A stretch of 27,500 nucleotides of DNA from Tubiluchus corallicola (GCA_030141605.1 JAQGDQ010000378.1:2501-30000), one strand, 5' to 3'. Shown: positions 10,659-21,789, counted from the first letter of the stretch. Notes: a model not told the origin generated them from the sequence alone. Made by a program: numbers and translations.

Positions 10659-10833
10659 GACGATGATGACGGCTGTGACTGCAAAGATTACAACTAAAAC
10701 GGTAGCATGATGATGATGACGATGACGGCGACGATAATTTGACGATGATGCTGTTGTTGACGATAAAGATGATGTCGATGATGGTGATGATGATAATGAT
10801 TATGATGATGATGATGGTGATGATGGTGATGAC
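10659..10833. repeat. Imperfect (GAT/GAC)n array
   Basis: GAT triplets with many GAC, GGT and longer interruptions. The heavy degeneration suggests an older array than the pure ATG run at 5639-5790. The minus-strand open frame here is a composition artefact. Confidence 0.85.
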
Positions 10834-11077
10834 AAAAAACAATAAATGAAAGGAACAATAAACAGATCTATGTCTAAAATATAAGATTATATTGACTGTG
10901 ATCTTTGAAAGAACAGCAAAGTTTAAACTTGCTTAATACCGCCCCCTACTTGTATTTTCATTCCACGTTTCCAAAATGGTGCGAGCTTTAGACCGACCCA
11001 GTAGATGATACCATACTGTCAGTGACACCAAGGCATAAGATGTTCAGTAACCTTTAAGGTCTGGAGGGTCCCATTAA
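10834..11077. other. Unique sequence, no gene seen
   Basis: No feature recognised before the SINE head. Confidence 0.45.
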
Positions 11078-11333
11078 GGCTGGATGGTATAATGGATAAC
11101 GCGTCTGGAATGGTTGTGAGTTGGATCCTGCGGCCAGGTCACACTAAAAACTACAAAAATGGTAATTGCTGTTGCCCTAATAACGGATAGAAGCGGGATA
11201 ATAAGAACCCTTATTATGTTGTTGTAAATTGTTAGTATGGTCGGCACTACGTGTAAGCTGGCGTTAATTGTCGACTCTAATACGGACTTTAAATGAAGAT
11301 TTTATTTAATTTTTATTTTTATTTTTATTTTTT
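11078..11333 (+). mobile_element. tRNA-Arg-like SINE, about 255 bp
   Basis: The head has a good polymerase III box A, TGGTATAATGG (11085-11095), followed by ATAACGCGTCTGGAAT, which matches the D-arm to anticodon stretch of animal tRNA-Arg. Box B, GAGTTGGATCC (11118-11128), has mutated from the usual GGTTCGANTCC. An unrelated body of about 170 bp follows and the element ends in a (ATTTTT)n tail at about 11301-11333. The order tRNA head, body and simple A/T-rich tail is the normal SINE plan. I cannot name the family. Confidence 0.65.
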
Positions 11334-12552
11334 CGTTATTGACACTTATACATACGTTACAATAGCATAAAAAAAGAAATCATCAGTAGCAAGCGCTCTT
11401 ATGCTGATTCTATAAAACATATTATGACGTACAAAAATAAAATTTATTAAAACAATACCCAAAAATTGAATACATCTCATTAAAAGGCCCCTAAAATTTA
11501 ACTAAATATGAATTGTATTTTCTATATAAGACGTTTTATATAATAATATGGTACGGAGAGCCAATTAGGTCTACGATAATCTTAATTGTTTCTGAAAAGT
11601 TACAGTAATGCAGTTAATTAGCGTTAGATGTTTGACTGATTTTAAAGTTTTAAAATTTTAAATAAGTTTTTAAAAATTATTAATCCCTAAGAGCGTTTTC
11701 TTCTGCTAACTTTGATTGGTTTCACAAACTTTATTATAATTGTAATAGTGATCTTACAGCAACACCATCACTTACGTGTGAGTTTGCACAATTTAACCTC
11801 ACAGCCTAAATGGCGTTAAATTTTTGCATACTAATAAAATAGACCGAGACGTAGAAAAATCTTATTTTAAAAGTAGCCTAGTCAGTACTTTACACGAATT
11901 CTTTCTGTTTGCCTCATCTCAACTATTATGCTCTAACCAGTATAGCTCTATCTAATTGGCTTCATCCTTCAGACAGTACTTTAACATAACACGGCTTTAG
12001 CGATTCTATATTTCTTAAGCGCAGCATTAACAACCTTTAGCTGAAGCAGATGAAAAATCAGGCGACGCTATGGAAACAGAGACGGCTAGTTAATTAAGAG
12101 TTGTTACAGTCAGAATTGGAGTTGTGTTTCCGCTAGGCAGTATGAATACTAATGACACAGCTCCTGACATATCTAATAACGGAAGTAGGAGTCGCTAACA
12201 GGAAGTAGAAAACACGGTCACGTGCTGAATTCCATCAATGTTAGTTGACTAACAAGTAAGAATGATTCCTGATTTGGCACACGTTCGTTCTATGCAGTTC
12301 TGCGATTGAAATTTATTAGTTCTACGTTTCAGCGATGACGGTTTCTTATAATTTACGTAATTAAACGTGAACTTTTCAGAGTTTTTGCTAACTGGCAAAC
12401 TAAAAATAGAAAATAAAAGCAATTTTACATCTTTGCAAGTTATGTTACTAAAGTCAACAACTGCAAGCCTCCCTTTTGATTACGGTTTATTTCAGGCAAA
12501 AAAGTCCATATAAAATATAATACATAAAATCAGTGAAATTAAAGTCCGTCCA
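11334..12552. other. Unique AT-rich sequence with a small ETS/E-box cluster
   Basis: No open frame or mobile element recognised. The only notable items are the ETS and E-box motifs at 12179-12224. Confidence 0.45.
12179..12224 (+). promoter_or_regulatory. Two ETS sites and a GTCACGTG E-box
   Basis: ACGGAAGTAG (from 12179) and CAGGAAGTAG (from 12199) both fit the ETS consensus and lie 19 bp apart. GTCACGTG (12217-12224), an E-box of the USF/MITF type, lies 10 bases beyond. The arrangement is compatible with an enhancer; chance is the alternative. Confidence 0.3.
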
Positions 12553-12659
12553 TGACGATGATGAAGATAATGATTAGTAAGATAATTTCGACAATGACGA
12601 CTATAATGATTATCACAATGATTATGATGACGATAGGCACGATGACGAGGATGATGACC
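12553..12659. repeat. Imperfect (GAT/GAC)n array
   Basis: Degenerate GATGAC/AATGAT triplets, similar in state to the array at 10659-10833. Confidence 0.75.
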
Positions 12660-13187
12660 GCAAAAACAACATTAAATACGAACAAATGTATGAGTTGATG
12701 GTCTATTAAGCAAATATTAATATTTCACTTCCTTAATAAGTTTTTCTTGTAAAAAATCATGCATACGACTCAAATTTGCCAATTTTCATCACTTCTACAT
12801 TTCATAACTTTTCATTCGCAGGGATAATTTTTCAAATTGCCAGAGTCTCTAAATAGCAATATCATCTCCGCGATACTTTCAGCTTTTTCATTCACAGCAA
12901 CGCAGCAGTCATCGCTTTCTTTAATCTTATTGTCCTCTTGAGACGATTTATCAGCATCATCGAGTAATATCATAATCGGATAATGGCTTTTATGTTTGCA
13001 CGAGTGTAGATTAATCTAGCATCTCCCGCCCATTCAATGCTGCAAGCATATTGTCTGTTACTAATAACTCATTTTCATATCCAAGACGGCTGGTAATCCA
13101 AGAGTAAAAAAGTATAGTTCTAATTAAAATGAACGTGGGGGTTAAATTGTGTACTACAAGTGTGATTTAGGAATGAGCAAATAAGAG
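12660..13187. other. Unique sequence, no gene seen
   Basis: No coding, RNA or repeat signal recognised. Confidence 0.5.
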
Positions 13188-13541
13188 TATGAATGGCTGA
13201 ACGAACGAATGAATGATTGGGTGAATGAACGAGTAAACGAATAAGCGAATGAACGAATTAACGGATGAATGAATGAATAAATGAATGAGTGAATAAACAA
13301 ATGAATGAGTGAATAAACAAATGAATGAATAAATGAATGAATGAATCAATCAATCAATCAATGAACGAAAGAACAAATAAATGATTTAATGGGTGGATGG
13401 ATGGATGGATGGATGGATGAATGAATTAATAAATGAATGAATGAATAAATAAACGAACGAACGAACGAACGAACGAATAAATGATTAACTGGATGGATGG
13501 ATGGATGGATGGATGGATGGATGGATGGATGGATGGATGGA
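13188..13541. repeat. Compound tetranucleotide array (GAAT/GAAC/GGAT)
   Basis: An imperfect GAAT/GAAC/AAAT section (to about 13390) is followed by GGAT (about 13393-13418), GAAT/AAAT, six GAAC units (about 13453-13476), and a pure GGAT run of about 13 units (13491-13541). The two minus-strand frames over it, rich in HSFI and HPSI, are artefacts. Confidence 0.95.
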
Positions 13542-13679
13542 CAAACAAAAACGCCATTTTCTGACATCACTCATTCAAATACTGTTTTTTCATTAAGACT
13601 CATTTTATAGTGAGTATTGTGAAAAGTGTATTATTTAAAATAGCCAAGCGCGTGCACTTTGCTAAAACACCACTAATTA

Positions 13680-13975
13680 CATACTCACGCTTTTGGTAAG
13701 CACTTACTTGGTAAACTTTTAATTAATAATACATACCCTAATTTAAATGAATAACGTTTGTCGATAAAATCATAGTTTTTGCAATTTTTTCTGCAATAGT
13801 TCAGGACAGTCTGAACAGATGGTAGCACTGTTGCTGCAAGCAATTTGCTACTGTTACAGTAGTAGCGCAAAGCGTGGGACGCCATCTACCCAGCAAACGC
13901 CAATCATTGGAAATTATTGAATGCAGTATTAATTAAAAGTTCACCAAGTAAGTGCTTACCGAAAGTGTAAGTATG
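13680..13975. mobile_element. Foldback MITE, about 296 bp
   Basis: The left end CATACTCACGCTTTTGGTAA and the complement of the right end, CATACTTACACTTTCGGTAA, start a terminal inverted repeat. It continues through GCACTTACTTGGT and AACTTTTAATTAATA with few mismatches, then weakens but remains alignable to about 80 bp (shared CGTTTG). The centre adds two small perfect stems: GTTCAG with CTGAAC (13799-13816) and CTACTG-TTA-CAGTAG (13848-13862). There is no transposase. Flanks are 'CTAATTA' and 'AAATTCA', so no clean target duplication is visible and the superfamily is not assigned. The minus-strand open frame at 13685-13885 lies inside and is spurious. Confidence 0.75.
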
Positions 13976-14065
13976 AAATTCAGTGCCTTATTTTTGTGCG
14001 TCTGTTGTTTTGTTTATTGTTTTTGTTTTGTTTATTACGAATTTCGTTTGCCTTCAGTATTAATT

Positions 14066-14640
14066 TCAGGAAAAATAAATATTAAACAAAATAAAAAAAC
14101 AAAAATAAACCAACATGTAAAAGTCGAAATTAAATTTTGAGCTTATCCTAACCCTAAACACGTAAAATGTGTTTATTACTTCAGATAAATCTTCATAAAA
14201 TTCTAAATGAAAGCTTCTAAATGTCAGCTGCATTTTTGCGTTTACTTCGTAAAGCTCATTTGAGACACAAAAATGACTAAGTGTTTCTCCAGATCGCCCA
14301 CAGATGTCGCAACGGCGCACCCGTAATTTTCACCCAAACCACGCCTTGATGGGGCGGTCTTTACGAAGAAGGCGGAGAACTAAGTGCTGCAGCGACTGCC
14401 CAGTTATTCTAATCCGAAACCGAAGCTGGATTTTATGCAACCTAGACAACACATCACAGGACGCTGCGTTAGGTAACATGTATCCCCTAATTACGATTGA
14501 AAAGATTCAGCAGTTTTCGAGACTAGATCTGAGTCGGGAAATTGCAGTCTTTATAAAAAGAGATGAGTTAATTATGAACGGCGCGTGGCAGAATCAGACA
14601 GTAACATTTTGCACAATAGACTTCACGCTTGGCTGACTGA
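14066..14640 (-). pseudogene. Decayed coding remnant with LINE-like zinc-binding motif
   Basis: A continuous minus-strand frame runs from about 14640 to the stop at 14066, broken only by TGA codons at 14594-14596, 14507-14509 and 14330-14332. It reads 'RLHKIQLRFRIRITGQSLQH', then 'LLRKDRPIKAWFG', then 'KLRVRRCDICGRSGETLSHF' and C. The pattern C-x2-C-G-x3-ETLSHF-C is the zinc-binding motif found near the C-terminus of many LINE polyproteins. After it the frame continues for about 65 AT-rich codons that look non-coding. The three in-frame stops show it is not functional. An unknown host pseudogene is possible, but a retrotransposon relic is more likely. The plus-strand frame at 14304-14636 is its shadow. 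Confidence 0.45.
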
Positions 14641-15810
14641 ATCAACATTGGAACTCATTACTTCCCCGTCACACAACAGTTTATATTGGCTTGTAAATAA
14701 ATCTTTACTGTAACTCATTTGGCTTTTACTGTAGGTAGGCTTACGTTTCTTAGATTTAACATTAACAAGCTGATAAGACCTGCAACGTAAATGTATTAAC
14801 TAATAACGCATAGTAAAGCAAGTAGTCACTCTTGTTACTGTAATAATGTGTATTTATTTTATTCACTTTTATTACCTATTAGTTCATAGAGTGACGTAAT
14901 CAAGCAAGGCAAGTAATATTTGCTCGTTTGTGATGTCGGCTACGGTCATCGGTCATTTTCAGGGGTTTAATGTTTCAAAACACCGTGAAAAATACGAACT
15001 TCGAGTCTTATCATTTTTTGATATATTTGCTTTTGTTAAATAAACTTTTTTATGATTAACTATTTCTTAATTTATACTTATAGCCTTAATCTCAGAAGGA
15101 ACACAATAGCAACAATGGCCACTGGTAGCAAAGTCCTTTAGTGAAATTTTTTTAAATGAAACCTCAAAATTTCAGCGTTACCTGCAGAAAGCCTCTTAAG
15201 CCAGAATATTTATAAAAATTTTTAATAATTTAAGCCTATTTTTCCCTGTAGATGGCCTCATTTTTCAAGTTTTGTTATCTTTATTTAATTTACAGCAAAA
15301 TGGCGTGCTATCAGCTTTTAATTTTTTTTTAATTTTGCCTGTTGAATGTGAAGTAAAAATTTGATTTAATTTTAGTTTTCACAAAAATACAAAGCATACA
15401 GTTTGTAAGAAATTCAGTCAGTTGACAGAATTCACTGGACGTTACTGTAATCCTTGTTACGATACAATATCAAAATTTTTTTGAGAAACCCCCTTTTCGG
15501 CGCTAAGTCTGCTAGTTCTTTTGTGGATTATAGTTTATTGGTGCTCTGGTTTTTCACACACAGTAATAACTACAAGAAGACAAGTTTACAAAACACACAC
15601 AACAAAAAACAGTTTACACAATCTAAACAACACAATAAGCGTAACCTGTAAAATGTTTTTGTATAACGTTCAACGAAGTAGGCCGACGGTAGTACATATT
15701 TAAAAATTATCTTATCTAAGACGTTTTAATTTTTGTCAACTCATCATCGCATAATATCACATCTACAATGTCTTAATGACTTTCGTTTAAACATAATGTT
15801 ATCCACGTTA
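14641..15810. other. Unique AT-rich sequence, no gene seen
   Basis: Open frames of 60-65 codons at 15454-15703 overlap each other in different frames and have no recognisable domain. No RNA or repeat found. Confidence 0.5.
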
Positions 15811-16090
<280 letters not shown>

Positions 16091-16931
16091 TATTATAGGA
16101 TTGGATCAGACAGTTTCAAAACGTGATTTAAGATCCTCACAACAGACTATATAAACTTTTTACAAAACTTTCAATAAGAAATGAGTATATCTACACAAGC
16201 TGACAAGTTTACAACAAAGATAAGGTCAGATAAAATTTGTTTAAAGTCGATGATTTCAGGTAACATGAGTTGTTAGCTCTTTATCGACTATATTGTAACT
16301 TACTGCTTAATCTAAAGCTAATCAAGCCTCAGTAAAACTTAAACTAATCTAAAATTACATACAGACAGTAGAACCTACATTTTTGCAAGATAAAAAAGAA
16401 ATACAATACGAAAGAAACTTTAGCACAATATTTGTGTTACACGATTTCAGCCTAAAACCTAAATTAATTAAAAAATAAAACCAAGTATGTTTTTAATAAA
16501 AACGTTAATATAAGTAATAAATCGACAGTTAAAACCTTTAATCTATGAATATTTATGGCTGATGCATTTCATATGAAGACCTTTATGTGCATTTCATTTA
16601 AAATTTAATTGCGTTTTATTAATTCAGTCAATATTAATAGTTTAATCATTACTGCCTGTCAGAAACACAAATTAAGAGCGCATTGTTAAGTGGAGTTCTT
16701 ATCATAGTAAAAATGATCCAGTAATTTTGTCTGTCGATTAATGTTTTAACCTCTGCAAGAAATCCTTTGTTGTTTGACTATAAATATGCAGGTGTTTTGT
16801 CAATGATAGAGAATCATTATTACGCTGCGTTTATTTTTGAATAAAGGAAAACGTAAAACTCACGGATGAGTTGGAGGCAAGCCTGTGTGCTTTTCGCTTT
16901 TCTGTGCATGTTTTCCATGAAAAATGTTTGG

Positions 16932-16944
16932 TGACCTTTGACCT
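16932..16944 (-). promoter_or_regulatory. Perfect DR1 nuclear-receptor element
   Basis: TGACCTTTGACCT is the exact complement of AGGTCA-A-AGGTCA, the direct repeat with one-base spacing bound by HNF4, RXR heterodimers and COUP-TF-type receptors. All 12 half-site positions match. Confidence 0.4.
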
Positions 16945-17750
16945 CTATTTTGATTTAAGTTGACAAAACCAACGCAGTTCAATGTTTTTATGCAAAATCA
17001 ACATCACACACAAACCATTCACTTTGGGTCATGTGAACAGAAAAAATCTTTTATACCATGTAGATATTTCAACGGTTCACTTTCCTTTACTGTGCTGCCA
17101 TTATCATTTTAAAGGGCTTCTGTTCACGTGTTAACTGTTACAGTGAATGAAATAAAACCGCAGTATGTACCAAAATATCCCTGAATTATTACCTTGGTAA
17201 CTTTCCCAGTGAAATGTCTTAAAACAAAAAAATTAGTAGAAAACAAAAAAAAACGATAAAACTACAAACGTTTCAGCAATCACTGCAGTAACTAAGAATT
17301 AACTAAAAACAGTTTTTAAAAACAACATACGCTTATAGAGCCTACATAGCTGGAACCTAATAACTGATACAGTAAAATAACCTGTTGTTATGAAAGCAGA
17401 TCTACGAAAGGTGCAACAAAAAGGGTTAGTTAGCAGTGTTAAGGGAATACATAAATGCTTTGTTTATTAAGAAAAGTTTACCGCTACAATCTTTCTTTAT
17501 TAACAAGTTCTCCCTTGATGTTCAGCCATGCAGTTCTATACATCTAACACTGTTTTCAAGTATTTGTATCAGCGGGTTTTAATATATATTTATAAGCTTG
17601 CTTACACAAAATTACAAAATTGCCATTTTGTAGCATTTTGTACTCTATTATTAACCTTGATCTGCTATTAGCATTAGGCCCACATAAACTGTTACCTTTC
17701 AAGAAAACATTTTTATTTCGTTTACGGCGAGTGTAGCGTAGTTGAGGAGT

Positions 17751-17780
17751 TTTATTCTCCTTTATTCTCCTTTATTCTTT
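17751..17780. repeat. Short 10-bp tandem repeat
   Basis: Two exact and one near copy of TTTATTCTCC in tandem. Confidence 0.75.
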
Positions 17781-17959
17781 TAATAGAGTTGTTGTTTTCA
17801 AATCTGGAATAGATTTCTTGATTGTTGGCTCTCATAAAAATATATTTTCTTCCACAGTTTATTCAACACAAAATGTAAATACAATGTTAAAATATTACGG
17901 CCTTGCTACAATTTCTACCCAACATAAAGATAATTCACAGTACATATGGCATTACCTGT

Positions 17960-18033
17960 TTTACTAACATCTTTATCTTTGTAAACTGTATATTTTTATA
18001 CGAAATAAACTCATAATAATAATAATAATAATT
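17960..18033 (+). mobile_element. Possible retroposon 3' tail ending in (AAT)n
   Basis: 'TATACGAAATAAACTC' is followed at once by about six AAT units. This is the same tail plan as LINE copies A and B (AATAAA, then simple repeat), but no coding part is present, so the assignment is weak. Confidence 0.3.
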
Positions 18034-19034
18034 TGCCATCACCAGAGGTTCTAATGTGGTAATGAAGCATGCAATACTGGCAACAGGTTTGAGATGCAGG
18101 CTTATTTGTTTTTGAGATACCGTATGGTAACAGATAGCAACCTGCAGAACAACGTTGGTGCATGGTTCAGAGAATCATGTAGATATTAACAGTGATATAT
18201 TATTTACCAGAGCTACCAGGGAAGGTCGAAATTCACGTTAGTACAACCATCAACGCTACCAGCGCAACAAAGAAGTGCTTTAGGTAGGCCTATTTATTAT
18301 GACCACGTTCAAAAAACCCAGTGCAATAATCTACCTTTACATATTGTCCAAATCTCGGACACATTGAAATTTAGCACAGTAATACAAGAATTTGATCTAA
18401 CATTGGACAGGAATCGCATAAATGTACACTAGATAGTGTTTTTTCCGTCCCCACGCATGCGCGCTGCAATCACATTCGCAAAAGAATGCTGCCGCATCTA
18501 CACGTTCAGATTTTTATTGAGTCTGATAGACATAATTTTAGACAGATAGTCGTATTTTAAGAATGCATTAAATCGACAGAGTGCATCTTACCTGGTTTTG
18601 GAAGTCGGTTTATGTTTGACTGAGACAGAGGTAAACTGTTTCTCTGCGGCGTCCCTACAAATGAAATTCGATGAGTTTGTGAGCATTTTCTACACAACAA
18701 GTATTCAGACTATGCTAATGTTACATGTCAGTAGTTGCAGCCCATCCAGAGTATTCTATTTAGTGTGAAGCCCTGCACGTGCTACTAACTCTTAATTATA
18801 CCTAAACTTAATTGCAATGTCACTAACTTAAGAAGGAGAAAACTCAAAATTTACGATTTTTTGGATTTCAAATTTCGTCAAAATGAAGATGTAAACATTT
18901 TGTATCTGTACTTTTAGTATTTGGAATAAATGTACTTCATTTCAAAAAGTCGGACCGAGTCTAAATCTTCTTGGATTTAAATTAGTTCTGAATTTTCTAC
19001 TTTTTTGTCTTGTATTTTGTCTTGGACTTTGGCC
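18034..19034. other. 1 kb unique sequence, no gene seen
   Basis: No open frame, RNA or repeat recognised. Confidence 0.5.
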
Positions 19035-19190
19035 ATAGGGGAGACTGAGGGGTCTTAGACATTGAACTTTTAACTTTAGGTTCCTGGTTCAAATCCAGGC
19101 ATGCAGTCATTTCAATTTCATTTTTTTGAAACTGTTAAATTGCGTGAGTTTTCGTCTCACGGCAAGTTTCAGATAACAAATACGGTGTAA
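19035..19190 (+). mobile_element. tRNA-Lys-like SINE
   Basis: A perfect T-arm is present: CCTGG (19083-19087), loop TTCAAAT, CCAGG (19095-19099), which is also a good box B. Upstream, ACATTGAACTTTTAACTTTAG places TTT in the anticodon loop context of tRNA-Lys, although the anticodon stem pairs poorly. The acceptor stem does not form (CATAGGG against CATGCAG), so it is not a working tRNA. Downstream, a body includes a TTGCGTGAG/CTCACGGCAA hairpin (19140-19165). The 3' end is not clear. Confidence 0.5.
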
Positions 19191-19327
19191 CAATAATTAC
19201 AGCTAAATGCATCAAATTTAAAAGTCATTGCTGCAAGTATCGCAGTTTTGTTTTCTTCTTTATCTTCATAACATGGCTGTAAATGCCACCACTGGTAGAA
19301 GAAGTCACTAATATTGGAGTCGTCGCT

Positions 19328-19575
<248 letters not shown>

Positions 19576-19817
19576 TGCAGCAGCAGCAGCAGCACCTTCA
19601 GCATTCCAATCATAATTGTCAATCAACGCCATCATTGTCGTGACGTCATCAGCATTATTCATAGTTTATTACTACTACATGTGATGCCACTGCTGTCAGA
19701 ATCATTGATATCAACAACACAATCTATTTTTTCAAATTAGCTGACAATTAACGATATTATTAATTGGACAACATGATTTTTTCATTCTGTTTTTTCCAGC
19801 GGCAGCGACAGTAGCAT

Positions 19818-19820
<3 letters not shown>

Positions 19821-19874
<54 letters not shown>

Positions 19875-19886
19875 CAGTAGAAGCAG
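19821..19886. repeat. (CAG)n repeat, 17 pure units plus interrupted flank
   Basis: Pure CAG runs from 19821 to about 19870, then CAACAGCAGTAGAAGCAGG. Just upstream is TTCTGTTTTTTCCAG ending at 19799, which has the form of a strong 3' splice acceptor. From 19801 a frame reading mainly serine (AGC) stays open until TGA at 19948-19950; an alanine frame is open almost as long. No transcript evidence supports an exon, and other repeats here are clearly non-coding. Confidence 0.85.
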
Positions 19887-19974
19887 GAGCGCAGGGGGAG
19901 CAATAAGAGTTACTGTAACAGAAGCAAGATTTCAGATAGCAACACGCTGATTAACTATCTATCTCATGCGACCA

Positions 19975-20345
19975 CCAAGTTTGCAAAATCTGGACGACGT
20001 TGATTACCTCCCCGGGTTTAATTACCACTAATTGGCGTCGTGCGATGCTTTGATCTGTCCATTTATGTACACAGGATCAGAAGCAAAGTCTATGGGTAAT
20101 GGAGGCACGCGTGCGGCGGCGTTACGCCACCATTACGCCTCGCCGCGACTACCGCGGCGCAGACAATGGATGAGACGTGAGAGTAATCAGCATCATCTCT
20201 GTTGTTTATCGTGACTAATCCGAGATGTACACTATTGACTGGTTATGCTAATGGCCGGCTCGGGACATTAGTGGTTAGACAGCAGCAATATGGCCGACCG
20301 AATATCGCTAATTAACTTATTTAAGCAGGCATTAATTTCTCCCTA
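19975..20345. promoter_or_regulatory. Candidate regulatory block: CpG-dense patch with homeodomain sites
   Basis: A short patch (about 20105-20165) has about 13 CpGs in some 60 bases, far above the surrounding DNA. Around it are TAATTA or TAATTG-type cores (about 20020-20033 and 20310), a TCF/LEF-type CTTTGATC (about 20048), and an octamer-like ATGCTAAT (about 20245). The plus-strand frame at 20032-20214 has no recognisable domain. A promoter, or a developmental enhancer, would fit; the evidence is composition and motif density only. Confidence 0.3.
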
Positions 20346-20569
20346 GGTGCATTAGCACTTGGGTGACGGGGATCGTGTTACTTAAAGGCAGGAAATGCAC
20401 TCAGCTAGGACTGGTGGTAGCGAATCGTTTTTTTCATAGTTATTAGTGGTATAAAATCATGCGGCCAAAATCAATTAAAACCAGGAACAAAAGAGGACTG
20501 AAATAAATGCATTGTGTCATAGAGTTATTGTGTTCAACGTCATTGCACTCTCTGCGATTGTAGGTTATG

Positions 20570-20620
20570 TATCTTAATAATTTTTTTGATATCAATAAAG
20601 TAAAATAAAATAAAAATAAA
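20570..20620 (+). mobile_element. Possible retroposon tail (TAAAA)n
   Basis: 'TATCAATAAAGTAAAATAAA' continues into ATAAAAATAAA. It has an AATAAA signal followed by an A-rich simple repeat, as at other retroposon ends here. No body is recognisable. Confidence 0.25.
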
Positions 20621-20650
20621 TCAATCGAAATAATTTTGAAAACTGAAAAA

Positions 20651-20690
20651 ATTTTGTAGTTTTTTTTTTTGTATCAAAAATACAAAAAAG
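20651..20690. repeat. Small A/T hairpin
   Basis: A T run ending in TTTTTGTAT pairs with ATACAAAAA across the loop CAAAA. Short perfect stem. Confidence 0.6.
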
Positions 20691-20691
20691 A

Positions 20692-20905
20692 AAATGACAA
20701 GATTTATTTACCGTCGCTCGTTTAACACACAACGTTAGCACAAATTACTATTTAGCAAGTTGCACAACAATGTAGGTAAGCTGACAAGAGACAACAAATA
20801 ACATGTAGGGTATATGCCCTGGTGTTTGCAGTCGGTAGTATCGAACTCAAGACTGCGAGATTGCAGTCCGAAATCTAAACCACTCGGCTATACAACCCAG
20901 GGCAA
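20692..20905 (-). mobile_element. tRNA-Ser/Leu-like SINE, minus strand
   Basis: On the minus strand, box A TAGCCGAGTGG (20880-20890) and box B GAGTTCGATAC (20838-20848) are both well preserved, and the D-arm matches the class II tRNA form (GCCGAGTGGTT). Between them GACTGC-AATCTC-GCAGTC forms a hairpin instead of a normal anticodon arm, and the T-stem does not pair, so it is not a working tRNA. GCCCTGG/CCAGGGC (20816-20822 and 20897-20903) flank the head as an inverted pair. The body runs to a GGTAAATAAATCTTGTC-type end near 20692. Confidence 0.6.
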
Positions 20906-21691
20906 ATATATATGTGAGCAGGGTTTGTTGGTACTTGTTTATTAGCGAAAGTTTATTATGTCTATTAATGTGACCTGTTTTTGCCCTCTTAACAAATTAA
21001 CATTAGAAAAAATGTAGAGTTGGTAAAAAAATCTGTTTCTTTTTCACTACGGTTGAGTTGAAATATGTGTTAATCTGGTTTGCATTAAATATTAAGTAGT
21101 ATTTATTAAAGAATATTTTTATTGGCAAACAAAAGATAGCTATTCTAGTTTATTCAAAGAAATTGCAATAAGTTTATTTCAAGTTACGTAAATGTTGCTA
21201 AAATATATGATGAGTAAAAAATATAAAGACAGGTGCAGGCGGGTTAGTGTCGTGGCAAGGTCAGAGGCGGCCACAATTTCATTAGCCTAGGGGCTCCAAA
21301 AGGTCATAACTGGATTACGACCTTGAGGGCTCTCTATTTTTAACATTTGCTAAAAATACTAAAACACGGTAGAACTACAAAAAATTGCGAACTGCATCAA
21401 AATTATACATGCAATCATACACGAACACATGAAAAATGAAAGACAGAATTTAAGATAATGCATTTTAAATCGCATTTGCCACAGGAAACTAATGAGAAGA
21501 TTAAAATACACAACAAAGAAAGATTGGCCACTGACGTGTTGAAAAATCAGGGTAGTCTGTCCCGTAGAAGGAAGGCGGAAGTGAGGAAAACGCCAAAAGC
21601 CAAGTGGTAAAATTATAAGAAGCTAAAATACTTTTTGTATTGCTAAAAAACTCCAAGAAAACAACTTGTAGAGTAATTAACTGTTTTTTGG
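20906..21691. other. Unique sequence, no gene seen
   Basis: No coding or RNA signal; contains AGGTC half-sites near 21299-21321. Confidence 0.45.
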
Positions 21692-21789
21692 GATGATGAT
21701 GATGATGATGATGATGACGACGACGATGACGACGACGATGATGATGATGATGATGATGACGACGATGATAATAATAATAATAATAATAT
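21692..21789. repeat. (ATG/ACG)n-(AAT)n microsatellite
   Basis: GAT and GAC triplets to about 21767, then AAT units. The 113-codon minus-strand frame crossing it owes its His/Arg/Tyr runs to the repeat. Confidence 0.93.

Larger units (their letters stand above)
16091..17980. other. 1.9 kb unique AT-rich sequence, no gene seen
   Basis: No open frame above 60 codons. Contains the DR1-type site at 16932-16944 and three copies of a TTTATTCTCC decamer at 17751-17780. Confidence 0.5.

Noticed and set aside
13685-13885. 66-codon minus-strand frame
   Set aside because: Lies wholly within the second MITE.
14147-14158. Telomere-like CCTAACCCTAAA
   Set aside because: Only about two units, isolated, no array.
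17016-17150. Imperfect inverted repeat around CAYGTGAACAGAA
   Set aside because: Arms of about 13 bp match well, but the extension needs large gaps and there is no clear boundary, so it is not called as an element.
20032-20214. 60-codon frame rich in Arg and His
   Set aside because: The composition follows the CpG-dense patch; no domain and no start context beyond an alternative codon.
20816-20903. Functional minus-strand tRNA gene
   Set aside because: Boxes A and B are good, but the T-stem and a normal anticodon arm do not form; a SINE head fits better.
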